A stretch of DNA of 64,000 bases from Lachnospiraceae bacterium (GCA_017431345.1 JAFRLH010000057.1:1-64000); one strand, 5' to 3'. Numbered from the stretch's first letter, positions 7,313 to 17,319 are shown. Program-made: numbers and translations. Notes: generated from the sequence alone by a model not told the origin.

Positions 7313-8353
7313 ATGGGAAATCTTCTCGGTTACAGCGGACTTACAACGAAGCTGAAAGCCATGAAGGCCAAGCTTCTGACAGACGAGGATTATGCCAGGA
7401 TCAGCGAATTTGAAAACGCATCCGAGCTGATCCGGCTGCTGAAGACTTCTCCGGGATATGCAGAACTTTTCACGGATGTCGATGAGCAGGATTTTACCAG
7501 GCGAGAGGTCGAGAACAGGCTGGAAGCATCCTTCATCCGGGACTTTGCGAAGATCTACCGGTTTGCGGATCAGAGGCAGAGAGAGTTCCTGAAGATTTAT
7601 TTCAGGACATTTGAGATCAGATTCCTGAAGCGAAGTCTCAGACTTGCCTTTGATGAACGTACGCATATCCCGAATCCCAAAGTATATCCGGATTTTTTCC
7701 GCGCCCATTCGAAATTGGATATCGACAAGCTGTCGGAAGTGTGGACGGTCCCGGCTCTGGTGGACGCGCTTTACGGAACGGAGTATTACAAGCCGTTCGC
7801 AAAGCTGAAAGACAGGCCGGATGCAACGCTGTTCGATTACGAGATGGCGCTCGACATGTTCAATTTTGTGAAGACCTGGAAGGATCTGGAGAAGAACCTT
7901 TCCGGAGATGATCTGGAAGAACTGAAAACTGCGTACGGCAGCCGGTTCGACATGATCAACCTGAACTGGATCTACAGATCGAAACGGTTCTATGATCAGA
8001 CGCCGGAGGATGCCATCGCGCTTCTGATCCCTGTCAGGTACAAGCTGAACAGGGAGCAGATCAAGAAACTGATCTATGCGGAGAATGGCAGTCAGTTCAC
8101 CGAGATCCTGAATACCACATGGTATGCCAGAAAGTTCGGCCCGCTGGCGCCTGAAGAGCTTGAGGATACCTATGTGAAGGTCGTGAGATCGGTGCTGGAC
8201 AAGGAATCCAAGAGAGATCCGTACTCTGCAGCAATGACTTACGCTTATATATACAAGAAGAAACATGAGGTGGGAAGACTGACGACTGCGCTGGAATGCC
8301 TCCAGTACGGCATGGAACCTGCAGATACACTGAAATATGTCCTGCGCCAGTAA
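7313..8353 (+). CDS. V-type ATPase subunit C
   Basis: A 346-residue soluble protein beginning MGNLLGYSGLTTKLKAMKAK, the typical opening of V-type/A-type subunit C, which caps the central rotor and docks the D/F shaft on the membrane K ring. The GGAGG at 7301-7305 gives correct spacing for the ATG at 7313 rather than the ATG six bases earlier. Rich in three-helix repeats with an ending YAYIYKKKHEVGRLTTALEC typical of the family. Sits directly after the stalk gene with near overlap. Confidence 0.85.
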   Translation: MGNLLGYSGLTTKLKAMKAKLLTDEDYARISEFENASELIRLLKTSPGYAELFTDVDEQDFTRREVENRLEASFIRDFAKIYRFADQRQREFLKIYFRTFEIRFLKRSLRLAFDERTHIPNPKVYPDFFRAHSKLDIDKLSEVWTVPALVDALYGTEYYKPFAKLKDRPDATLFDYEMALDMFNFVKTWKDLEKNLSGDDLEELKTAYGSRFDMINLNWIYRSKRFYDQTPEDAIALLIPVRYKLNREQIKKLIYAENGSQFTEILNTTWYARKFGPLAPEELEDTYVKVVRSVLDKESKRDPYSAAMTYAYIYKKKHEVGRLTTALECLQYGMEPADTLKYVLRQ

Positions 8354-8376
8354 TGTCTTGAAATGAGGAAACCCAA

Positions 8377-10317
8377 ATGATTGAAAAAATGACATTTTTG
8401 AACATTTCCGGGCCGAAAGAGGATATAGACCGGATGGTGGATACCTATCTCGGGAAATATCCGATCCACCTGGAAAATGCTCTCTCAGAGCTTTCCGAGG
8501 TCAGGGACCTGTATCCGTATATCCAGGCCAATCCCTATAAGGAATGGCTGGATAAAGCGGAAAGCTTCCGCACCAGGCTCCCGGAGGGCGCCGTGCCCGG
8601 CAGAGCGCTTGCGCCGGAGGAGGCGCAGGATGTTCTTCGCGAGGTGGAAGGAGAACTCAGGCAGAATGAGCAGCATCTTCCTGAACTGAAAGCGGAACTT
8701 GCGGAATCGCAGGATCTGCTGCAGAAGATCTCGCCGTTCAGGACCCTTCCGGCGGAGGTCAGCGAGATCATCAAATTCCGGTTCATAAAGATCAGGTTCG
8801 GACGGATCCCGAGAGATCTGTACAAAAAATTCGACAGATATGTGTATGATGATCTGAACATGATCTTCCTGAAAACGGAGATGGATGATGAGTATGTCTG
8901 GGGCATCTGCTTCATTGCGCCGGGACATCTGGAGAAGACCGAAGCGGTCCTGTCATCCCTGCATTTTGAGAGAGTATGGGTGCCGGATGAGTACAACGGC
9001 ATGCCGGATGCGGCTTATGAAAAGCTCAATATAAAGTGCAGGAAACTGACAGACGAGATCGGAAAGATCCGTGAGAGATCCGATGAACTTCTGCGAAGAA
9101 GAGCGGACGAGATCCTCTCCGCCGGGGAAGTCATGAAAAGGCGCACGCAGCAGTTCGATGTGCGGAAATACGCCGCCTGCACAAAGGACAGAGAAGTGGT
9201 CTATTACATTCTCTGCGGATGGATGGGCGAGGAAGATGCGAAGTCCTTTATAGCGGAAACGGAAAAAGATCCGAAAGTCACCTGCATAGAAGAGGACGCC
9301 CAGCAGATCACCTACGAGAACCCGCCCACAAGGCTGAAGAACCCGGGCCTGTTCAAGCCGTTTGAAATGTACATAAAGATGTACGGCCTTCCTTCCTATA
9401 AAGAACTGGATCCTACGATCTTCGTGGCGCTGACCTATTCGTTCCTGTTCGGCGCGATGTTCGGAGATCTGGGACAGGGGCTGCTGCTCCTGATCGGCGG
9501 TTTCATCCTGTATAAGAAGAAGAACATGGCGCTCGCGGGCATCATTTCCACGGCTGGATTCTTTTCCTCGATCTTCGGCATCATGTTCGGAAGCATCTTT
9601 GGATTTGAAGATATTATTCCGGCACTGTGGCTGCGGCCGATGACCGCGATTACAGCGCTTCCGGTAGTGGGATCGCTGAACACGGTATTTGTGGTCGCCG
9701 TAGCATTTGGCATGTTCCTGATCCTGACAACGATGATCCTGCATATCGTGAATGCTGTCAGGGCCGGTGACAAAGGCGAGCAGTGGTTTGATAAGAGCGG
9801 CGCGGCCGGATTCGTTTTCTACCTGATGGTGTGTCTGTCGATCATCCTGGTGATGACAGGCAGAAAGCTTCCCGGAACGATCCTCCTGGTGATCCTGATC
9901 GGCCTTCCGCTGCTGGCATTCGTCCTGAAGGAGCCGCTTGCGAACCTGGTCGAAAAGAAAAAGCCGCTGATCGAAGGCGGTATCGGCATGTTCTTCGTGC
10001 AGGCGTTCTTTGAACTGTTCGAGACGATGCTGTCCTTCTTCTCGAATACGCTTTCTTTCGTCAGGGTCGGCGCCTTCGCCGTCAGCCATGCGGCGATGAT
10101 GGAGGTCGTGCTGATGCTTGCCGGCGCGGAGAACGGCGGCAGCCCGAACTGGCTGGTCGTCGTGCTCGGAAACATTTTCGTCTGCGGCCTGGAAGGCCTG
10201 GTCGTCGGCATCCAGGTGCTGAGGCTTGAATATTACGAGATGTTCAGCCATTTCTACAAAGGCGACGGCAGAGAGTTCAAACCTTTCCTGACAGGCAGGG
10301 AAGAGAACAACGCCTGA
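8377..10317 (+). CDS. V-type ATPase subunit I (membrane stator, a-subunit homologue)
   Basis: A 646-residue protein, the standard size. Residues 1-330 are soluble and helical (the arm that contacts the peripheral stalks). The rest holds seven to eight membrane segments starting at FVALTYSFLFGAMFGDLGQG, the family signature. The segment FSNTLSFVRVGAFAVSHAAM contains the conserved Arg that faces the rotor glutamate and drives ion exchange. GAGGAA ribosome site close to the ATG. Followed by a 135-base gap before the ring subunit. Confidence 0.93.
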   Translation: MIEKMTFLNISGPKEDIDRMVDTYLGKYPIHLENALSELSEVRDLYPYIQANPYKEWLDKAESFRTRLPEGAVPGRALAPEEAQDVLREVEGELRQNEQHLPELKAELAESQDLLQKISPFRTLPAEVSEIIKFRFIKIRFGRIPRDLYKKFDRYVYDDLNMIFLKTEMDDEYVWGICFIAPGHLEKTEAVLSSLHFERVWVPDEYNGMPDAAYEKLNIKCRKLTDEIGKIRERSDELLRRRADEILSAGEVMKRRTQQFDVRKYAACTKDREVVYYILCGWMGEEDAKSFIAETEKDPKVTCIEEDAQQITYENPPTRLKNPGLFKPFEMYIKMYGLPSYKELDPTIFVALTYSFLFGAMFGDLGQGLLLLIGGFILYKKKNMALAGIISTAGFFSSIFGIMFGSIFGFEDIIPALWLRPMTAITALPVVGSLNTVFVVAVAFGMFLILTTMILHIVNAVRAGDKGEQWFDKSGAAGFVFYLMVCLSIILVMTGRKLPGTILLVILIGLPLLAFVLKEPLANLVEKKKPLIEGGIGMFFVQAFFELFETMLSFFSNTLSFVRVGAFAVSHAAMMEVVLMLAGAENGGSPNWLVVVLGNIFVCGLEGLVVGIQVLRLEYYEMFSHFYKGDGREFKPFLTGREENNA

Positions 10318-10452
10318 GGATCCCCTGATCATCCGGCACAGACCGGCCGGCAGGGAAAGGCGGACACGGGACGGATCGCAGAAAATGCGTTCTCATAACA
10401 ACTGAATATAAAAAAATAATATAGCAACCTACAACATACGGAGGAGATCATC

Positions 10453-10887
10453 ATGAATAACCTTGTAATAATCACCCTTGCTGCAGCGCTCACTTTAAGC
10501 TTCGTTATCCCCTGGGCAGTGTTCATGAAGGGAGAAAGATCAAAGCGCAGATACAAGAGCTCGCTTGCCGTCAATCTGGTTTCTTTCTTCGGTCTGCTGC
10601 TGATCGCAACAGTACTGCTCTTCACGGCAGGAACGCCCGCCATGGCTGAGACGGCTGAAGCCGGCGCAGGATTTTCCACTGCGTTTGCCTATATCGCGGC
10701 AGCGCTTGTTACCGGCATGTCCACCATCGGCGGCGGTATCGCTGTTGCCAGTGCCGCCAGCGCAGCGCTCGGCGCCCTGAGCGAGGATTCCACGGTATTC
10801 GGTAAATCCCTCGTTTTCGTCGGCCTTTCCGAAGGTGTCTGCCTGTATGGACTTATCATCTCCTTCATGATCCTTGGTAAAGTGTGA
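10453..10887 (+). CDS. V-type ATPase subunit K (rotor ring proteolipid)
   Basis: A 144-residue proteolipid with four hydrophobic segments. The second hairpin (about residues 78-144) is the classic c-type pair: glycine-rich MSTIGGGIAVASAASAA and VGLSEGVCLYGLIISF with the ion-binding Glu. The first hairpin (residues 3-65, with a basic SKRRYKSS linker) lacks a carboxylate, so each polypeptide carries a single ion site. The AETAEAG stretch after AMA could alternatively be read as a cleaved leader. I see no obvious Gln ligand of the Na+-type ring in the third segment, so H+ versus Na+ cannot be settled. Strong GGAGG site. Confidence 0.88.
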   Translation: MNNLVIITLAAALTLSFVIPWAVFMKGERSKRRYKSSLAVNLVSFFGLLLIATVLLFTAGTPAMAETAEAGAGFSTAFAYIAAALVTGMSTIGGGIAVASAASAALGALSEDSTVFGKSLVFVGLSEGVCLYGLIISFMILGKV

Positions 10888-11195
10888 TGCAGATCTTTCT
10901 TATTGCGGACAATCAGGATACCGTTACCGGAATGCGGCTGGCGGGTGTGCCGGGTGTGATCGCAAATGACAGAGAGGATCTGGAGAATGCGCTGAATGAC
11001 GCGCTTGCGAATCCCGACATCGGTATTATTCTTCTGATGGAATCTTTCGGCAGGGAATTCCCGGATATCATTGATGACGTGAAGCTGAACCGCCGTGTTC
11101 CCCTGATCATCGAGATTCCCGACCGGAACGGTACCGGAAGACGTCCTGACTTTATCACGGCCTATGTGGGCGAAGCGATCGGGCTTAAGCTGTGA
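10887..11195 (+). CDS. V-type ATPase subunit F
   Basis: A 102-residue soluble alpha/beta protein (MQIFLIADNQDTVTGMRLAG opening, IGIILLMESFGREF in the middle), the size and layout of the central-shaft F subunit, which binds subunit D and modulates rotation. Its ATG overlaps the stop of the K gene (TGATG). A GTG three bases earlier is a possible alternative start. IIEIPDRNG near the end matches the family. Confidence 0.85.
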   Translation: MQIFLIADNQDTVTGMRLAGVPGVIANDREDLENALNDALANPDIGIILLMESFGREFPDIIDDVKLNRRVPLIIEIPDRNGTGRRPDFITAYVGEAIGLKL

Positions 11196-11203
11196 GGTGC
11201 TGT

Positions 11204-11806
11204 ATGACGATAGAAGAAAAACTTGAGAATTTCAGAAATATTTCACTGAAGACAGCGACAGAGATCAGTTCCAAAGATCTTTCGGATTTTCAGGCAGGGC
11301 AGGAGAAGGCTTTCGCGGAGCATCAGGAGTCTGCCATGCGCAGACGCGATCAGATGATCGCCAGGGAGACGAATGAATGCCGGATCCAGAGCAACAAGGA
11401 GCTTGTAAGCGAACAGCTTGCCTGCAGGAAGAAGCTTTCGGATGCGGAGGAGGAACTGACGGAAGAACTGTTCGCACTGGTGAAAGAGCGGCTTTGCGAA
11501 TTCCGGAAGACGGCCGGGTATACTGCGTATCTGCAGAATGCCCTGGCGCAGATCATGGAATACGGTGCAGGCGGCGATATTGCCGTGGAGATCGACGAGA
11601 CGGATAAGCATCTGGTCCCGGATCTTGCAAAACTCACCGGAAACAAGGCGGCCTTCAATCTGGTAAAGGAAAAAGTTCCGGGAGGTCTCAGAGCCATCAT
11701 CCCCGGAAAGAATATTATGATAGACCGGAGTTTTGAACAGAAGCTTGAAGAGCTTCATGAATCTTTCCGGCTCGAGATGAAGCTTAATCAGACAGATAAG
11801 AGGTAG
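11204..11806 (+). CDS. V-type ATPase subunit E (peripheral stalk)
   Basis: A 200-residue protein: residues 1-90 are a charged coiled coil, and the C-terminal part is a mixed alpha/beta head (GGDIAVEIDETD, GLRAIIPGKNIMIDRSFEQK) that contacts subunit B. It partners with the first gene of the operon. The ATG at 11204 has a GAGGTG just before it; a GTG 12 bases upstream overlapping the F gene is the alternative. Six bases separate it from the A subunit. Confidence 0.85.
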   Translation: MTIEEKLENFRNISLKTATEISSKDLSDFQAGQEKAFAEHQESAMRRRDQMIARETNECRIQSNKELVSEQLACRKKLSDAEEELTEELFALVKERLCEFRKTAGYTAYLQNALAQIMEYGAGGDIAVEIDETDKHLVPDLAKLTGNKAAFNLVKEKVPGGLRAIIPGKNIMIDRSFEQKLEELHESFRLEMKLNQTDKR

Positions 11807-11811
11807 ATGAT

Positions 11812-13575
11812 ATGTCACGAAGTGGTGTTATTTACGGGATAAACGGCCCGGTCATAACCATCGCCGGAGATACCGGCTTCGGTATGTCGGAGCTTTGCTA
11901 TATCGGTGAGGAGCGCCTGACGGGAGAAGTCATCCGCCTTGATAAGGATATGACGACGATCCAGTGCTTCGAGGAGACCACCGGACTGATGCCCGGCGAT
12001 CCCGTCGTGGCAACAGGCGACGCCGTTTCGGTCCTTCTGGGCCCCGGCATCATAAAGAGTATCTTCGACGGTATTGAAAGACCGCTGGATGTCATTGCGT
12101 CGCATACCGGCGCGTTCATCAGCCGTGGTGTCAGCGCGGATTCCCTGGATCTGAAGAAGAAATGGAAAACGCACGTCACGGTTAAGCCGGGAGACAAAGT
12201 GTCCGGCGGCACGGTGATCGCGGAAGTGCCGGAAACCGAATCGATCCTTCACAAATCGATGGTTCCGCCGGATATTTCCGGTACGGTGGTAAAAGCGGTC
12301 CCGGACGGCGAGTATAATGTCGTGGAACCGATCGTCGTGGTGGAGACGCCTGACGGAACGCACGTCAATGTGGCGCTTTCCCAGCGCTGGCCGATCCGTG
12401 TCCCGAGACCGGTACGGCAGCGTTTTCCTGCATCAAAGCCGCTGCTGACCGGACAGAGGATCCTGGATACGCTGTTCCCGCTTGCCAAAGGCGGCACGGC
12501 GGCGATCCCCGGCGGTTTCGGAACCGGAAAGACGATGACGCAGCACCAGATCGCAAAGTGGTCTGATGCGGATATCATCATTTATATCGGCTGCGGAGAA
12601 CGCGGCAATGAGATGACGCAGGTCCTGAAGGAGTTCGGAGAGCTGAAGGATCCCCGGACAGGCAAACAGCTGATGGAACGTACCGCGCTGATCGCGAATA
12701 CGTCCAACATGCCGGTCGCAGCCCGTGAGGCTTCCATTTATACGGGAATCACGCTGGCGGAATATTACCGCGATATGGGATACGATGTCGCCATCATGGC
12801 CGACTCGACATCCAGATGGGCAGAGGCTCTGCGAGAGCTTTCGGGACGTCTGGAAGAAATGCCTGCAGAGGAAGGCTATCCCGCCTATCTGGCGTCCAGG
12901 CTTTCGGCTTTCTATGAGAGAGCCGGTGAAACACAGTCGCTGAACGGCGCGGAAGGATCTGTTTCCATCATCGGCGCAGTCTCCCCGCAGGGCGGCGATT
13001 TCTCTGAGCCGGTCACGCAGAATACCAAGCGTTTCGTGCGCTGCTTCTGGGGACTGGACAAAGGCCTGGCGTATGCGAGACATTATCCTGCGATCCACTG
13101 GCTGACCAGTTACAGCGAATATCTGCCGGATCTGGCTGCCTGGTACAGGAGGGAAGTCTCTCCGGAATTCATGGATTACAGGAACCAGATCATTTCCATC
13201 CTCGGTACGGAGAGCAGCCTGATGGAGATCGTAAAGCTGATCGGTGCGGACGTGCTTCCGGATGATCAGAAACTGACGCTGGAGATCGCGCGCGTCATCC
13301 GGCTCGGTTTCCTGCAGCAGAATGCGTTCCATGCGGATGATACCTATGTGCCGATGGAGAAGCAGTTCAAGATGATGGAACTCATCATTTATCTGTACGG
13401 CAAGGCGAAAGCGCTCGTTTCCATGGGCCATCCGATGTCTGTCCTGAAGGAGGATGATATCTTCGACAGGATCATCGCAATCAAATATGATGTGCCGAAC
13501 AATGAACTGTTCCGTTTTGATGAGTATCATGAAGCTGTTGATAAATTCTATGACGGCGTTCTTGCCAGAAACTAA
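11812..13575 (+). CDS. V-type ATPase catalytic subunit A
   Basis: A 587-residue catalytic subunit of normal length. Walker A is GGFGTGKT (about residue 230); it is followed by IIYIGCGERGNEMTQVL, ADSTSRWAEALRELSGRL and the family-specific bulge domain (residues 110-200). SVSIIGAVSPQGGDFSEPVT is a further A-type signature. Hydrolyses or makes ATP in the A3B3 head. AGAGGTAGATGAT ribosome region precedes the ATG. All catalytic motifs are intact. Confidence 0.96.
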   Translation: MSRSGVIYGINGPVITIAGDTGFGMSELCYIGEERLTGEVIRLDKDMTTIQCFEETTGLMPGDPVVATGDAVSVLLGPGIIKSIFDGIERPLDVIASHTGAFISRGVSADSLDLKKKWKTHVTVKPGDKVSGGTVIAEVPETESILHKSMVPPDISGTVVKAVPDGEYNVVEPIVVVETPDGTHVNVALSQRWPIRVPRPVRQRFPASKPLLTGQRILDTLFPLAKGGTAAIPGGFGTGKTMTQHQIAKWSDADIIIYIGCGERGNEMTQVLKEFGELKDPRTGKQLMERTALIANTSNMPVAAREASIYTGITLAEYYRDMGYDVAIMADSTSRWAEALRELSGRLEEMPAEEGYPAYLASRLSAFYERAGETQSLNGAEGSVSIIGAVSPQGGDFSEPVTQNTKRFVRCFWGLDKGLAYARHYPAIHWLTSYSEYLPDLAAWYRREVSPEFMDYRNQIISILGTESSLMEIVKLIGADVLPDDQKLTLEIARVIRLGFLQQNAFHADDTYVPMEKQFKMMELIIYLYGKAKALVSMGHPMSVLKEDDIFDRIIAIKYDVPNNELFRFDEYHEAVDKFYDGVLARN

Positions 13576-13587
13576 GGGGGCTTTATT

Positions 13588-14961
13588 ATGTCAGTTGAAT
13601 ATTTAAGACTGTCCGGAATCAACGGCCCTCTGATCGTTCTGGAGGGAATACAGGATGCCTTTTTTGAAGAGATCGTTGAATTTACCGTAAACGGCCGGGA
13701 TAAGAAGCTCGGCAGGATCGTTGCACTGGATGAAGGCCGCGCCGTGATCCAGGTGTTCGCGGGAACGGAGAACATGTCGCTCTCCAATACCACAACAAGA
13801 CTGACCGGCCGCCCGATGGAGATCCCGCTTTCCACCCAGATTCTCGGAAGAGTGTTCGACGGGATCGGAAGACCGATGGACGGACTCGGAAATATTCGTC
13901 CGGAAGTCACGCTGGATATCAACGGCAAACCGCTGAATCCCGTTATGCGCGAATACCCCAGGAACTTTATCCAGACTGGTATTTCCGCAATCGACGGACT
14001 GACCACACTGATCAGAGGACAGAAGCTGCCGATCTTCTCCGGAAACGGACTGCCACATGACCAGCTGGCTGCGCAGATCGTGCAGCAGGCTTCCCTGGGC
14101 GCGGATTCCGATGAAGAGTTCGCGGTCGTTTTCGCTGCGATGGGCGTTAAGCACGATGTGGCTGATTTCTTCAGACGTACGTTTGAAGAGAGCGGCGTTT
14201 CGGATCACGTTGTCACGTATCTGAATCTGGCGAACGATCCTGTCGTGGAACGTCTGATCACGCCGAAGGTGGCGCTGACAGCTGCGGAATATCTGGCGTT
14301 TACCTGCGGCATGCATATTCTCGTTATCCTGACGGATATGACATCGTTCGCGGAAGCGCTTCGTGAAGTATCGTCTTCCAAGGGAGAAATCCCTTCCAGA
14401 AAGGGTTACCCCGGCTATCTTTACAGTGAACTGGCGACGATCTATGAAAGAGCGGGCGTTGTCGAAGGCAGATCCGGTTCGGTCACGCAGATCCCGATCC
14501 TGTCCATGCCGAATGATGATATCACGCATCCCGTGCCTGACCTGACCGGCTATATCACGGAAGGCCAGATCGTGCTGGACCGCAGCCTGCATGGCCAGTC
14601 GGTCTATCCGCCGATCAGCGTGCTGCCGTCGCTTTCCCGTCTGATGAAGGACGGTATCGGCGAAGGCTATACGAGAGAGGATCACCAGGCGGTCGCGAAC
14701 CAGCTCTTCTCCAGCTATGCGAAGGTGGGAGAGGCGAGAGCGCTGGCGTCTGTTATCGGTGAAGATGAACTGTCGGCGCTGGATAAGACGTATCTGAAGT
14801 TCGGTGCGGCATTCGAAGAACGCTTTGTCGGCCAGGGGATCAAGGAGAACAGAGATATTATTTCGACGCTGGATCTCGGCTGGGAGCTGCTGAAGATGCT
14901 GCCGAAGTCCGAGCTCGACAGGGTGGATACGAAGCTGTTGGATAAGTATTTTAATGCATAA
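13588..14961 (+). CDS. V-type ATPase subunit B (regulatory)
   Basis: A 457-residue non-catalytic nucleotide-binding partner of subunit A. It has the degenerate P-loop region ([16 protein letters not shown]) in place of a Walker A motif, as in all B subunits, plus [19 protein letters not shown] and [22 protein letters not shown], which identify it clearly. Only 12 bases after subunit A. A 223-base gap follows before subunit D. Confidence 0.96.
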   Translation: MSVEYLRLSGINGPLIVLEGIQDAFFEEIVEFTVNGRDKKLGRIVALDEGRAVIQVFAGTENMSLSNTTTRLTGRPMEIPLSTQILGRVFDGIGRPMDGLGNIRPEVTLDINGKPLNPVMREYPRNFIQTGISAIDGLTTLIRGQKLPIFSGNGLPHDQLAAQIVQQASLGADSDEEFAVVFAAMGVKHDVADFFRRTFEESGVSDHVVTYLNLANDPVVERLITPKVALTAAEYLAFTCGMHILVILTDMTSFAEALREVSSSKGEIPSRKGYPGYLYSELATIYERAGVVEGRSGSVTQIPILSMPNDDITHPVPDLTGYITEGQIVLDRSLHGQSVYPPISVLPSLSRLMKDGIGEGYTREDHQAVANQLFSSYAKVGEARALASVIGEDELSALDKTYLKFGAAFEERFVGQGIKENRDIISTLDLGWELLKMLPKSELDRVDTKLLDKYFNA

Positions 14962-15110
14962 GCTCCCGGACGGCGGCAAAGCAGACTGCATACTTGTATG
15001 CAAGGATGCTTTGACATCGGACGGGGCAACATAAATGAGCAAAAAAGACACGCGACAATAGTGCATTTTTTCAATAGCAAGTTCAGAGCGGGGCGATTTG
15101 CGAATTTATG

Positions 15111-15149
15111 GCAGAATTGTGAGAGCTGTCCTGCAGCGGAACAATTCTG
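15111..15149 (+). other. hairpin in the B-D intergenic gap of the V-ATPase operon
   Basis: CAGAATTGT and ACAATTCTG pair around a 20-base loop without a T run. The 223-base gap also has a smaller GCATAC/GTATGC hairpin near 14987. Could affect mRNA stability and subunit stoichiometry. Confidence 0.45.
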
Positions 15150-15184
15150 AGCTTATGCAGAAACATGTTTTGGAGGTAATCTAA

Positions 15185-15799
15185 GTGGATCCCAATACGT
15201 TCCCGACGAAGGGGAATCTCATCGCCGCCAAGAATTCCTTAAAACTTGCCAGGCAGGGCTATGAGCTGATGGATAAAAAGAGGAACATCCTCATCCGTGA
15301 GCTCACGGCTCTGATCGAGCAGGCCAAAGATATCCAGGTGCAGATCGATTCCATCTACAGGCATGCATATTCTGCTCTTCAGATCGCGAATGTGGAACAC
15401 GGGATCTCCCGCGTGGAAGAGATTTCCCATTCCGTGCCGATAGAAAACTCCATCTCCGTAAAGATCAGAAGTGTCATGGGCACGGAGATCCCGCTGGTCT
15501 CGGCTGAAAAAGTCATGCAGGGGCCGACCTACGGTTTCTACGGTACAAGATCTTCATTGGACGATGCCAGGGGTGCTTTTGAACAGGTGAAGGAGCTCAC
15601 GGTAAGGCTGTCCATGGTCGAGAACTCCGCCATCCGGCTGGCTTCCAGCATCAAGAAAACGCAGAAGAGAGCGAATGCGCTGAAGAATATCACGATTCCG
15701 AAGTACGAGGAGCTGGTCAAGACGATCGGCGATGCGTTAGAGGAAAAGGAAAGAGAAGAGTTCACGAGATTGAAAGTCATAAAAAGAATGCACGGGTAA
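15185..15799 (+). CDS. V-type ATPase subunit D (central shaft)
   Basis: A 204-residue long coiled-coil protein beginning MDPNTFPTKGNLIAAKNSL, the conserved opening of the D subunit that rotates inside the A3B3 head. It starts with GTG; a TTGGAGGT ribosome site supports this. C-terminal helix (KKTQKRANALKNITIPKYEE) carries the family signature RxNALexxxIP. Last gene of the operon; its stop codon lies inside the terminator hairpin. Confidence 0.94.
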   Translation: MDPNTFPTKGNLIAAKNSLKLARQGYELMDKKRNILIRELTALIEQAKDIQVQIDSIYRHAYSALQIANVEHGISRVEEISHSVPIENSISVKIRSVMGTEIPLVSAEKVMQGPTYGFYGTRSSLDDARGAFEQVKELTVRLSMVENSAIRLASSIKKTQKRANALKNITIPKYEELVKTIGDALEEKEREEFTRLKVIKRMHG

Positions 15800-15817
15800 G
15801 GCCCGTGCATTTTTTTG
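15788..15817 (+). terminator. terminator of the V-ATPase operon
   Basis: ATGCACGGG pairs with CCCGTGCAT around a short loop, followed by seven T. The TAA stop of subunit D is in the loop. Confidence 0.88.
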
Positions 15818-15858
15818 AACCGAGAAGCCACCGAAGGTGGATGAGATTCATAAGCATG

Positions 15859-15891
15859 CAGCGAAGCGGAATGCAAATGTCCGCTTTGCTG
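15859..15891. repeat. GCGGA-loop-TCCGC hairpin, copy 1
   Basis: CAGCGAAGCGGA pairs with TCCGCTTTGCTG around ATGCAAATG. Outer CATGCAG/CTGCATG arms extend it to about 15855-15908. Copies with compensating changes lie at 33982 and 47478. It lies between the V-ATPase terminator and the convergent nuclease gene. Confidence 0.65.
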
Positions 15892-15925
15892 ATCATAGTG
15901 ACTGCATGTTTTGTATAAAAATCCG

Positions 15926-17008
15926 CTACTCTCCCGCAAGGATCATCGGAAGATCTTCCCTGATGAAAGCGTTCCAGAATCCGAGATCTTCGGGATCGAT
16001 CTCGGAGAGAGACAGATAAGTCGGAGCGCCGGGCGCTTCGCGGTACAGATGCTGCTGCGGGCGTATGATACCTGCGCAGGGGAGAAAGAGTCCGCATTTC
16101 TTAACACGTGCGGTCTCTTTTTTTGCCTGTACGCGCTGCTCTTTCGGGATAAATTCCCCCACGCTCTTATGAACCGCCGTGTCTTGCTCCGGGATATAGT
16201 AGTAGTCTTTGTAATCCTTGAAGAAGTAATACAGCGATGTGTCCGAAATCGGCAGGGACAGGGTGAGCAGATCGTTCCGGATCCTTCCGCGCAGGGTGCT
16301 TCTGGAAAAATCAAGCTGTACGGGCACGTTCTCGCTGACACGGAGCGCTGCGTTCAGCGCACCGTCCGCGCATTCCGTTTCGATCAACTCTGCTGCAGAG
16401 AGCTCTCCATACTGCAGCGGACGATAGGAGAGGAGCGAAGCGACGCCGGACATGTTCAGCACATCCTCTTCGTTGTGGATCAGGAAAAGGTGGGCGAGCT
16501 GGTCCGAATGATTTCTGACATAATCCCAGTAAACGCGGATCAGGGCACCGCCGTCTTCCTTATCTTCTCTCGGCATGCCGAGGAAAGCCTCGAAGGATTT
16601 CTGGCTGCAGCGGGGAAGGCCGAGCAGCTTTTTGAGCGGGCGGAGTTTCTTTAAGAGATCGAAGGATCTGTTGTAGTCAAAGGTATACGGCAGGCGGAAA
16701 CGTTTCGCCCTGCGTTCGATGAACGGAAGATCGAATGTTTCACCGTTGAAAGTGATGACCGTTGTTTCCGGGGTGATCTCTGAAAAGGCGGCTTTGATGA
16801 CGGCACGCTCGTCTTCCGGTCCTTCCGCCAGCCACTGCATGAAGTGGAGTTTGTCACCCTCAGGCCGAGCAGACCCGATCAGATAGATCATGGAACGGCC
16901 GGCGGAGAGGCCAGTCGTTTCAATATCAAGAAAAAGGGGATGCGGGCCCATCCCCCATTCCGGTTTTAAGGTGTACGAAGAATCGATATATTTGCTGATA
17001 TACTTCAT
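15926..17008 (-). CDS. ribonuclease H-like / DEDD exonuclease domain protein (YprB-like)
   Basis: A 360-residue protein. Residues 20-190 form an RNase H-like fold of the YprB type: PLFLDIETTGLSAGRSMIYL holds the D-x-E pair of DEDD exonucleases, TVITFNGETFDLPFIERRA supplies the second Asp, and IHNEEDVLNMSGVASLL the last Asp. The C-terminal 150 residues (RGRIRNDLLTLSLPISDTSL onward) resemble the YprB tail. Role in nucleic-acid repair or processing is inferred. The ribosome site is weak. It is convergent with the V-ATPase operon and its upstream region is the repeat-rich 17009-17896 stretch. Confidence 0.75.
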   Translation of the reverse strand: MKYISKYIDSSYTLKPEWGMGPHPLFLDIETTGLSAGRSMIYLIGSARPEGDKLHFMQWLAEGPEDERAVIKAAFSEITPETTVITFNGETFDLPFIERRAKRFRLPYTFDYNRSFDLLKKLRPLKKLLGLPRCSQKSFEAFLGMPREDKEDGGALIRVYWDYVRNHSDQLAHLFLIHNEEDVLNMSGVASLLSYRPLQYGELSAAELIETECADGALNAALRVSENVPVQLDFSRSTLRGRIRNDLLTLSLPISDTSLYYFFKDYKDYYYIPEQDTAVHKSVGEFIPKEQRVQAKKETARVKKCGLFLPCAGIIRPQQHLYREAPGAPTYLSLSEIDPEDLGFWNAFIREDLPMILAGE

Positions 17009-17050
17009 GATAGTAAAGGTTGTTGGTTTTGGCGTGCGCGGGCGACGGTT

Positions 17051-17303
17051 TGTGCACGGGCAGAGAGAATTCTTGTTTTATGGTCTAAACCTGTGCACAA
17101 ACACGTGTTTTACGCAAAAATATGGTCCGACGTCCGTGCACAGATTACAATTTTTACTTTCTTTAGGATCCTTTTTCCTGTAAATATTAGCCTTTTTCGC
17201 TTTAAAAACAATAGAAGCAAGACCATAAAATGCTTGAAATATCTTGTTTGTGCACGCAATTAGACCATAAATCTCAGAATGCTGTAATTCATGCACGGAC
17301 TGG
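17051..17303 (+). repeat. 253-bp palindromic dispersed element, copy A
   Basis: Starts and ends at GTGCAC/ATGCAC sites and contains, in order, TTTATGGTCTA, GTGCAC, ATATGGTCCG, CGTGCAC, TTTAGGATCCTTTTTCCTGT, AAAAACA, AGACCATAAA, GTGCACGC, TAGACCATAAA and ATGCACGGACTGG. The left TATGGTC blocks are the reverse complement of the right GACCATA blocks, so the whole element can fold back. Copies B (17458) and C (40134, inverted) share this order. No reading frame is conserved. Confidence 0.75.
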
Positions 17304-17319
17304 AACAAAGCTTGCATCT

